This document shows, in pieces, positions 5,407 to 10,323 of a DNA stretch of 10,323 bases. This stretch comes from an uncultured Oscillospiraceae bacterium. GTDB lineage: Bacteria; Bacillota; Clostridia; Oscillospirales; Oscillospiraceae. The stretch lies in NCBI GenBank assembly GCA_934662925.1, contig CAKUKL010000035.1, positions 1 through 10,323 on the forward strand, given 5' to 3'. Positions within the stretch are counted from its first letter, which is position 1. Every line of letters begins with the position of its first letter. A model generated the notes under the pieces. The model was not told where the DNA came from, made no database searches, and worked only from the letters and a program-made list of their open reading frames with translations. A program made the translations under genes and the position numbers.

Positions 5407-6744
5407 GTGCGCCATTCCGTGGTCCTGGACCTGAAAAAGTGCCGCGGCTGTACCACCTGCATCAAAAACTGCCCCACCGAGGCCATCCGCGTGCGGAACG
5501 GAAAGGCCACCATTCTCCCCAACCGCTGCATCGACTGCGGCACCTGCATCCGCGTGTGCCCCCACAGCGCGGTGAAGTCCGTGTGTGACAGCCTTGAGCA
5601 GCTGAAAAAATTCAAATACACCGTGGCCGTCCCCGATCCGGCTCTCTACGGCCAGTTTCAGAATCTGTACGATGTGAACATCGTCCTCAACGGTCTGCTG
5701 GCGCTGGGCTTTGATCAGGTGTTCGAGGCCGCCGCCGCCAGCGAGATGCTGGCGGGCATTGCCCGCAGCCGCATCCAGCGGGGCGGACAGCGCCCCGTGC
5801 CCGAGATCTCTCCCGCCTGCCCGGCGGTGGTGCGGCTCATCTCCCTGCGCTTCCCCAAGCTCATCAGCCACATCGCCCCGGCCATTTCCCCCACGGAGCT
5901 GGCCGCCATTCTGGCCCGGGAGGACGCGGTGAAGGCCACCGGCCTTCCGCCGGAGGACATCGGCATTTTCTCCATCGTGCCCTGCTCGTCGCTGGTGACG
6001 TCGGTCCACTCGCCGGTAGGCCTGCCCCGGCCTGTGCTGGACGGGGCCCTCGCCATTCGGGACGTGTACCTCGCCCTGCTGGACCCCATGAAGAAGCTGG
6101 CCCGTGAGCCGCTCCAGCCCCTCTCCACCGCCGGCATCATGGGGATCGGCTGGGCCTATGTCGGAGGCGAGTCCGCCTCCCACCTGTGGGAGCGGTACGT
6201 GGCGGTGGACGGCATCAACAACGTCATCCAAGTATTGGAGGATATTGAGGACGGCCGCCTGCCCGACGTGGATTTTGTGGAGCTGCGGGCCTGCACGCAG
6301 GGGTGCGTGGGCGGATGCCTCAACGTGGAGAACCCCTTTGGCACCAAAATGCGCCTGAAAAAGCTCATGCGGGAGCTGCCCATGTCCCACACCCGCACCA
6401 TTCCCGACGGGCAGGCAGACGAAATTCTGGACAGCACCCGTGCGCCGGAATTTCTTCCCTCTCTCCAGCTGGACTCCGACCGGATGCGAGCCATGGAAAA
6501 GATGATCCGCATTCAGGAGCTGGAACAGCAGCTCCCCGGCCTGCGGTGCGGCTCCTGCGGCGCGCCGTCCTGCCACGCCTTCGCCGAAGACGTGATCATG
6601 GGCCGGGCCAGTCTGGACGACTGCATTTTCAAGGTCCGGGAGCGGATGCAGCACATGGCCGGCACCGGAAACGCCGACGAGTATCTGCCCGCCCCCTTCC
6701 GTCACCGCCCGTCGGACCCCTCCGGCGGGACCGAAAGCCGCTGA
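5407..6744 (+). CDS. [FeFe]-hydrogenase-like iron-sulfur protein with altered H-cluster motifs (HfsB/sensory type)
   Basis: The product (445 aa) is cytoplasmic. Two ferredoxin-type [4Fe-4S] motifs open it: Cys12/15/18/22 and Cys41/44/47/51. The middle (about 70-350) follows the C-terminal domain of the [FeFe]-hydrogenase large subunit, with H-cluster-type cysteines in SPACP (Cys138), VPCSS (Cys193) and RACTQGC (Cys296, Cys300). A further CX2CX4CX16C motif (Cys381/384/389/406) forms a C-terminal [4Fe-4S] domain. The catalytic motifs are altered: SPACP lacks the first cysteine of TSCCP, and VPCSS lacks the lysine of MPCxxK. This suggests a redox or H2 sensor, or an electron-transfer partner, rather than an efficient hydrogenase. 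The GTG at 5407 was chosen because GAGGAGG (5392-5398) is 8 nt upstream; a GTG at 5398 overlaps that site. It sits with the ATPase, DRTGG and PHP genes and just before the hydrogenase genes. Confidence 0.85.
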   Translation: MRHSVVLDLKKCRGCTTCIKNCPTEAIRVRNGKATILPNRCIDCGTCIRVCPHSAVKSVCDSLEQLKKFKYTVAVPDPALYGQFQNLYDVNIVLNGLLALGFDQVFEAAAASEMLAGIARSRIQRGGQRPVPEISPACPAVVRLISLRFPKLISHIAPAISPTELAAILAREDAVKATGLPPEDIGIFSIVPCSSLVTSVHSPVGLPRPVLDGALAIRDVYLALLDPMKKLAREPLQPLSTAGIMGIGWAYVGGESASHLWERYVAVDGINNVIQVLEDIEDGRLPDVDFVELRACTQGCVGGCLNVENPFGTKMRLKKLMRELPMSHTRTIPDGQADEILDSTRAPEFLPSLQLDSDRMRAMEKMIRIQELEQQLPGLRCGSCGAPSCHAFAEDVIMGRASLDDCIFKVRERMQHMAGTGNADEYLPAPFRHRPSDPSGGTESR

Positions 6745-6768
6745 CCGCGGCGGAAAGGACGTGTTCCC

Positions 6769-7098
6769 ATGACTGTCAAACAGCTTACCGAAGCACTGGG
6801 CCTCACCGTATTCTACATCGCGGAGCCGGACCGCGCCGTCACCGGCGGCTACTGCGGCGACCTGCTCAGTTGGGTCATGGGCCGGGCCCCCGCGGACGGC
6901 GCGTGGCTCACCATTATGAGCAACGTGAACGTGGCGGCGGTGGCGGCACTGGCCGATCTCTCCTGCGTCATTCTGGCCGAGGGCGTCACGCCGGACGAGG
7001 CGCTGCTCAAAAAGGCGCAGGCGCAGGGCATCAACCTGCTGGGGACGGCGGACGCCGTCTATGCCTGCGCAAAAAAACTGGCCGCTCTCGGCATTTAA
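6769..7098 (+). CDS. DRTGG domain protein
   Basis: This is a 109-residue soluble protein whose residues 21-31, DRAVTGGYCGD, carry the DRTGG signature, followed by LLSWVMG. The rest is an alternating alpha/beta fold (WLTIMSNVN, SCVILAEGVTPDEALLKKA, GINLLGTADAVYACAKKL). It is a paralogue of the divergent copy at 4310-4651. The ATG at 6769 has AAAGGA 9 nt upstream. It begins 24 nt after the H-cluster-type protein and ends 9 nt before the PHP gene, so the three form a tight operon. The molecular function of stand-alone DRTGG proteins is not known. A nucleotide- or metabolite-binding regulatory role is a guess from its partners and from the presence of this domain in phosphotransacetylases. Confidence 0.85.
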   Translation: MTVKQLTEALGLTVFYIAEPDRAVTGGYCGDLLSWVMGRAPADGAWLTIMSNVNVAAVAALADLSCVILAEGVTPDEALLKKAQAQGINLLGTADAVYACAKKLAALGI

Positions 7099-7107
7099 GG
7101 ACTCACG

Positions 7108-7815
7108 ATGAACGAATACTACTTCGATTTCCACCTTCACAGCTGCCTTTCCCCCTGCGGGGGCGAAGAGATGACCCCCGCCGATCTGGCCGCCATGTGC
7201 GCGCTGGCGGGGTACGACGCCGTGGCCCTCACCGACCACAACACCACCGGCAACTGCGCCGCCTTCTGCGCCGCCGCCCGGCGGCACGGCCTGCTGGCCC
7301 TGCCGGGCATGGAACTGACCACGGCGGAGGAGGTCCACGTGGTCTGCCTGTTTCCTGGGCTGGATGAAGCAAACGCCTTCGGCACGCTGGTCCGGCGTCG
7401 GCTGCCCGTCATCGGCAACGACCCCGACGTATTCGGCCACCAGCTTCTGATGGACGACAAGGACGCCATTTTAGGGGAGGAGACGGTGCTGCTGGCCGGA
7501 GCCACCGACATCGGCGTGTACGAGGCGGCGGGCCTTGTGGCCCAATACGGCGGCGTGGCCTATCCCGCCCACATCGACCGGCCGTCCTTCTCCCTGCTGT
7601 CCAACCTGGGCCTCTGGGACCCGGACATGGGCTTCCCGCTGGCGGAGGTCTCCCGGAACTGTCCGCCGGAGCTGTTCGGCCGGCCCGATCTGGCGGGTGT
7701 GCGGCATATTATGGGCTGCGACGCCCATTATCTCGACCAGATCCCCGACCCCTGTCAGAAGCTGGCTTTACCTGAATTATCTGTAAGAAACCTCCTCAGT
7801 TCGTTAAGAAATTAA
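7108..7815 (+). CDS. PHP-domain metal-dependent phosphoesterase
   Basis: The product (235 aa) has the complete set of PHP-family metal ligands in order: HLHS (His9, His11), TDHN (Asp43, His44), GMELTT (Glu69), His77 in EEVHVVCLF, YPAHIDRPSF (His155), and GCDAHYLDQ (Asp205, His207). Such enzymes use two or three metal ions to hydrolyse phosphate esters; substrates range from histidinol phosphate to nucleotides and nucleic-acid ends. The substrate here cannot be assigned. An AAGGA lies 5 nt before the start. It is last in the operon, 9 nt after the DRTGG gene. The last codons (about RNLLSSLRN) and the stop codon lie inside the terminator hairpin. In a signalling operon with a GHKL ATPase, it could act as the phosphatase or nucleotidase of the circuit, but that is inference. 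Confidence 0.88.
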   Translation: MNEYYFDFHLHSCLSPCGGEEMTPADLAAMCALAGYDAVALTDHNTTGNCAAFCAAARRHGLLALPGMELTTAEEVHVVCLFPGLDEANAFGTLVRRRLPVIGNDPDVFGHQLLMDDKDAILGEETVLLAGATDIGVYEAAGLVAQYGGVAYPAHIDRPSFSLLSNLGLWDPDMGFPLAEVSRNCPPELFGRPDLAGVRHIMGCDAHYLDQIPDPCQKLALPELSVRNLLSSLRN

Positions 7816-7834
7816 CGAACTGAGGAGGTTTTTT
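7788..7834 (+). terminator. strong intrinsic terminator overlapping the end of the PHP gene
   Basis: The arms at 7789-7807 and 7812-7830 are perfectly complementary over 19 bp (20 with the flanking A-T pair), with a GAAA tetraloop at 7808-7811, followed by a run of T to 7834. The PHP stop codon (7813-7815) is in the descending arm. It ends the first transcription unit and insulates the hydrogenase genes, which have their own promoter about 60 nt further on. Confidence 0.93.
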
Positions 7835-7883
7835 ACCTGTTTCTCCCAAAAACCGCACAAATCGCGATTCATTTTTCTCTTGA

Positions 7884-7919
7884 TTAGCATTGACTAACTG
7901 TGAATTTCAGTGCTAACAT
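7884..7919 (+). promoter_or_regulatory. promoter with overlapping inverted repeat upstream of the hydrogenase genes
   Basis: TTGACT (7890-7895) and TAACAT (7914-7919) are 18 nt apart, giving a start near 7926. An inverted repeat TTAGCATTGA (7884-7893) / TCAGTGCTAA (7907-7916), with one mismatch in ten and a 13-nt centre, covers the -35 box and runs into the -10 box. That is a classical place for a repressor site. The outer TTAGCA/TGCTAA resembles the ends of the HrcA (CIRCE) operator, but the inner bases and spacing differ, and it does not match the usual Rex palindrome. The -10 box is only a four-of-six match. Confidence 0.5.
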
Positions 7920-7959
7920 TGCCGTGATAAGTCACTTTTTAACAAGGAGGATATGTTTC

Positions 7960-8463
7960 ATGCCTAACTGCAAGACCGCGGTCCCCTATCGCGGTACGCC
8001 GGAGCAGGAGGAGCGCCTGCGCAAGGTCATCGACAGCCACAAGGGGCAGCCCGGAGCCACAATGCCGGTGCTTCAGGCCGCGCAGGAGATCTTTGGCTAT
8101 CTGCCGGAAGAGGTGCAGATCATGATCGCCGAGGGGCTGGACATCTCCCTCAGCGAGGTCTACGGTGTCTCCACCTTCTACTCTCTGTTTACCCTCAACC
8201 CCAAGGGCAAGTACCAGATCTCCGTCTGTCTGGGCACCGCCTGCTACGTCAAGGGCGCGGCCGAGGTGCTGGCCGCCGTGGAGAAAAAGCTGGGCATCAC
8301 CCCCGGCGGCATCACCCCCGACGGCATGTTCTCGCTGGATGCCTGCCGCTGCATCGGCGCCTGCGGCCTCGCCCCGGTGATGATGATCAACGAAGAGGTC
8401 TACGGCCGGCTCACCGCCGCTCAGGTAGGCCCCATTCTGGACCAGTATCTGAAAAAGGGATGA
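7960..8463 (+). CDS. hndA: NuoE/HndA-like [2Fe-2S] subunit of NAD(P)-linked [FeFe] hydrogenase
   Basis: The product (167 aa) is the thioredoxin-fold [2Fe-2S] subunit related to the 24-kDa subunit of complex I. After a helical N-terminus it shows GYLPEEVQ and SEVYGVSTFYSLF, then the cluster ligands Cys90 and Cys95 (SVCLGTACYVKG) and Cys131 and Cys135 (CRCIGACGLAP). It passes electrons within the flavoprotein module of HndABCD/HydABC-type soluble hydrogenases, next to the NuoF-like subunit encoded downstream. The ATG at 7960 follows AAGGAGG (7944-7950) by 9 nt. A GTG in frame at 7900 lies inside the promoter and is not the start. The gene is first in the operon, and its stop overlaps the next gene as ATGA. 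A complex I origin is unlikely, because the following genes are of the hydrogenase type. Confidence 0.93.
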   Translation: MPNCKTAVPYRGTPEQEERLRKVIDSHKGQPGATMPVLQAAQEIFGYLPEEVQIMIAEGLDISLSEVYGVSTFYSLFTLNPKGKYQISVCLGTACYVKGAAEVLAAVEKKLGITPGGITPDGMFSLDACRCIGACGLAPVMMINEEVYGRLTAAQVGPILDQYLKKG

Positions 8464-9011
8464 AGGAGCTCTCCTTATACATACTGGACATCGCGAAAAA
8501 TTCCGTCTCCGCCGGGGCATCCCGGCTGGACATCACGCTGGACGAGCCGGGGGACGGCTGGCTCACCATCACGATCACCGACAACGGCTGCGGGATGACG
8601 CCGGAATTTCTGGCGCAGGTCACCGACCCGTTCACCACCACCCGTACCACCCGAAAGGTGGGCATGGGTCTCGCCCTCTACCGGCTGGCGGCGGAGCAGA
8701 CCGGCGGCACGCTGGACATCAGCAGCGCCCCCGGCGTGGGCACCACCGTCACCGCCCGGTTTGACCGGCGGCACCTTGACTGCCCGCCGCCGGGCGATCT
8801 GGCCGGGAGCATGGCCCTGCTCCTTCAGGGCAGCCCCGGCATTGACCTGCACTACCGGCACACCACCCCCCGGGGCACAGCGGAGCTGTCCGCCGGGGAA
8901 CTGCGGGAGATCCTCGGCCCGGACATCTCGCTGGGCGAACCGGAGGTATTCTCCTGGATCACCGATTATTTGACCGAACAGGAAGCGCGGGCGGCCGTGG
9001 ATCCGGCCTGA
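8460..9011 (+). CDS. stand-alone HATPase (GHKL) protein in the hydrogenase operon
   Basis: The product (183 aa) starts at an ATG overlapping the stop of the NuoE-like gene (ATGA), with GGGA just before it, so translation is probably coupled. Residues 1-105 form a histidine-kinase-type ATPase domain: N-box YILDIAKNSVSAGAS (Asn14), G1 box DNGCGM (41-46), an ATP lid with TDPFTTTR, and G2 box KVGMGLALY (66-74). GGTLDISSAPGVGTTVTARF follows. There is no HisKA/DHp domain, phospho-accepting histidine region, sensor or membrane span. The tail of about 80 residues (RHLDCPPPGDLAGS onward) is not a recognised domain. Similar ATPases lie between NuoE- and NuoF-like genes in clostridial hydrogenase loci. 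The phosphorylation target, if any, is unknown. It differs in sequence from the RsbW-like protein at 4654, so the two are separate lineages. Confidence 0.85.
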   Translation: MKELSLYILDIAKNSVSAGASRLDITLDEPGDGWLTITITDNGCGMTPEFLAQVTDPFTTTRTTRKVGMGLALYRLAAEQTGGTLDISSAPGVGTTVTARFDRRHLDCPPPGDLAGSMALLLQGSPGIDLHYRHTTPRGTAELSAGELREILGPDISLGEPEVFSWITDYLTEQEARAAVDPA

Positions 9012-9053
9012 CCGGCCGCCGCCTGACTGGATTGGAAGGAGCTTAGCAAGCGA

Positions 9054-9422
9054 ATGAAAAGCCTGGAAGAACTGCGCGCGATCCGCGAAAAAATGAAACA
9101 ACAGATGGAGCTGCGGGACAGCGGGGAGGATACCATCCGCGTCGTGGTGGGCATGGCCACCTGCGGCATTGCCGCCGGCGCACGCCCCGTGCTCACCGCC
9201 TTTCTGGACGAGGTGGGGAAGCGGCGGCTTCGGAACGTCATCGTCTCCCAGACGGGCTGCATCGGCGTCTGCCGCCTGGAGCCCATCGTGGAGGTCTTTG
9301 TCCCCGGACAGGAAAAGGTGACCTACGTCCGGGTGAAGCCCGAGATGGTCCCCGTCATTGTGGAGCAGCATCTGGTGAACCACCACGTGGTCACCGACTA
9401 CACCATCGGCGCCGCCGAATAA
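9054..9422 (+). CDS. hndB: HndB-like [2Fe-2S] ferredoxin-fold protein
   Basis: The product (122 aa) is a small thioredoxin-like protein of the family found between the NuoE- and NuoF-like genes of NAD(P)-reducing hydrogenases. A charged helical N-terminus (MKSLEELRAIREKMKQQ) is followed by VVVGMATCGIAAGARPVL (Cys37) and VSQTGCIGVCRLEPIVEV (Cys69, Cys73). Only three cysteines are visible in the whole protein. The first half of the usual CX4C pair keeps one cysteine, which as far as I recall is normal for this family. A GGAAGGAG (9034-9041) lies 12 nt upstream of the ATG, a slightly long spacing. It ends 19 nt before the NuoF-like gene. It probably belongs to the hydrogenase complex, but its exact role in electron transfer is not evident from the sequence. 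Confidence 0.88.
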   Translation: MKSLEELRAIREKMKQQMELRDSGEDTIRVVVGMATCGIAAGARPVLTAFLDEVGKRRLRNVIVSQTGCIGVCRLEPIVEVFVPGQEKVTYVRVKPEMVPVIVEQHLVNHHVVTDYTIGAAE

Positions 9423-9441
9423 GGGGAGGGAGAAGGAGATC

Positions 9442-10323
9442 ATGAATCACATCCGATGCAACATTATGGTGTGCACCGGCACCGGCTGCACCTCCTCCGA
9501 GAGTCCGAAGATCGCCGAAGCCCTTGAAAAGGCGCTGAAAAAGGCGAAAATGGACAAGGAGGTCCGGGTGGTCCGGACCGGCTGCTTCGGCCTGTGCGAG
9601 CAGGGCCCCATCGTCATGGTGTTCCCCGAAGGGGCGTGCTACACCAAGGTCACGGTGGAAGACGTCAAGGAGATCGTCAGCGAGCACGTCGTCAAGGGCC
9701 GCATCGTCACCCGCCTGCTCCATCAGGAGGGGGACGACGGCACTACCGTCACCTCTCTGGCTGAAACTCAGTTCTACAAGCATCAGACGCGCATTGCCCT
9801 GCGCAACTGCGGCGTCATCAACCCGGAGTCCATCGACGAATATCTGGGCGTGGACGGCTACACCGCGCTGGAGCGCATCCTCACCGAGCAGACCCCGCCT
9901 CAGGAGATCATCGACTGCATCAAGAAATCCGGTCTCCGGGGCCGGGGCGGCGCCGGCTTCCCCACCGGAAACAAGTGGCAGTTCACCCACGACGCCGTCA
10001 GCGAGGACGGCGTGAAATACGTCTGCTGCAACGCCGACGAGGGCGATCCCGGCGCGTTCATGGACCGCTCCGTTCTGGAGGGCGACCCTTTCTCTGTCAT
10101 CGAGGCCATGACCATCGCGGGCTACGCCATCGGAGCCAGTCAGGGCTACATCTACATCCGGGCGGAGTACCCCATCGCCGTCAAGCGGCTCCAGCTGGCC
10201 ATTTCTCAGGCCCGGAACTACGGCCTGCTGGGCAAGAACATTCTGGACAGCGGTTTCTCCTTTGACCTGGAGCTGCGGCTGGGCGCGGGCGCCTTCGTCT
10301 GCGGCGAGGAGACCGCCCTGCTC
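9442..10323 (+). CDS. hndC: NuoF/HndC-like NADH-binding flavoprotein subunit of [FeFe] hydrogenase, truncated by window edge
   Basis: The first 294 residues are present; full-length members are about 600. Residues 1-90 are a thioredoxin-like [2Fe-2S] domain with Cys11, Cys16, Cys48 and Cys52 (CTGTGC, CFGLC), the N-terminal extension that separates HndC/HydB from plain NuoF. A linker follows, then the NuoF core: the FMN/NADH-binding glycine loop GLRGRGGAGFPTGNKW (164-179), CNADEGDPGAFMDR (196-209), and GAGAFVCGEETALL (281-294) at the edge. The subunit binds FMN and NAD(P)H and splits or joins electrons between nucleotide and the iron-sulfur chain to the hydrogenase. The ATG at 9442 follows AGAAGGAG by 4 nt. 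The missing part should hold further [4Fe-4S] sites. The next gene is expected to be the catalytic subunit HndD/HydA. Confidence 0.95.
   Translation, partial: MNHIRCNIMVCTGTGCTSSESPKIAEALEKALKKAKMDKEVRVVRTGCFGLCEQGPIVMVFPEGACYTKVTVEDVKEIVSEHVVKGRIVTRLLHQEGDDGTTVTSLAETQFYKHQTRIALRNCGVINPESIDEYLGVDGYTALERILTEQTPPQEIIDCIKKSGLRGRGGAGFPTGNKWQFTHDAVSEDGVKYVCCNADEGDPGAFMDRSVLEGDPFSVIEAMTIAGYAIGASQGYIYIRAEYPIAVKRLQLAISQARNYGLLGKNILDSGFSFDLELRLGAGAFVCGEETALL

Noticed and set aside
5111..5434. Open frames within the MITE-like element that run into the 5407 gene.
   Set aside because: No ribosome binding site, no recognisable domain, and they overlap the terminal repeats and the well-supported start of the iron-sulfur protein.
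7884..7916. The TTAGCA/TGCTAA repeat as a CIRCE heat-shock operator.
   Set aside because: CIRCE is TTAGCACTC-N9-GAGTGCTAA. Here the inner bases and the spacing differ, and the downstream genes are not chaperones.
9054..9422. Only three cysteines in the HndB-like protein as a sign of a broken cluster site.
   Set aside because: The TCGIAAGA and TGCIGVC motifs look normal for this small family as I remember it, so the pattern is not a specific defect of this copy.

Overview
The window looks like chromosomal DNA from a GC-rich member of the Clostridia, most likely an Oscillospiraceae-type gut anaerobe (Flavonifractor/Oscillibacter-like; this is an inference). The support is the strong AGGAGG ribosome binding sites, sigma-A type promoters, a short-type SerA with the VTDFP/HLGASSPE signature, and a NAD-linked [FeFe]-hydrogenase locus. 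No rRNA, tRNA, CRISPR array or transposase gene is visible.

Left part, read on the minus strand. serC (2851-3936) and serA (858-2021) encode consecutive enzymes of phosphorylated serine synthesis. They are separated by about 830 bp of non-coding, hairpin-dense repeat DNA. serC has a TTGACA-18-TATAAT promoter with a perfect-arm dyad over the expected start point. A 34-nt palindromic terminator follows serA. Beyond it, a TTGCAT-17-TATAAT promoter and a structured leader of about 120 nt precede the N-terminal part of a branched-chain-amino-acid-type ABC substrate-binding lipoprotein, which runs off the left edge.

Right part, read on the plus strand. This is a hydrogenase-associated island in two transcription units. 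Unit 1 (promoter near 4195-4223) holds a DRTGG-like protein, an RsbW-like ATPase, an iron-sulfur protein built on the [FeFe]-hydrogenase fold with altered H-cluster motifs, a second DRTGG protein, and a PHP phosphoesterase. The unit ends in a strong terminator whose stem contains the PHP stop codon. A 274-bp MITE-like element with 20-bp terminal inverted repeats sits between the ATPase and the iron-sulfur protein. Unit 2 starts at a promoter overlapped by a long inverted repeat. It encodes a NuoE/HndA-like subunit, a second stand-alone HATPase protein, an HndB-like [2Fe-2S] protein and the first 294 residues of a NuoF/HndC-like flavoprotein. The catalytic [FeFe] hydrogenase (HndD/HydA) is expected just past the right edge.

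Together, unit 2 builds an NAD(P)-linked, probably electron-bifurcating hydrogenase. Unit 1 looks like an accompanying redox- or H2-sensing and signalling module. The most notable points are that sensory module, the modular inverted hairpin cassettes between serC and serA, and the MITE-like insertion.
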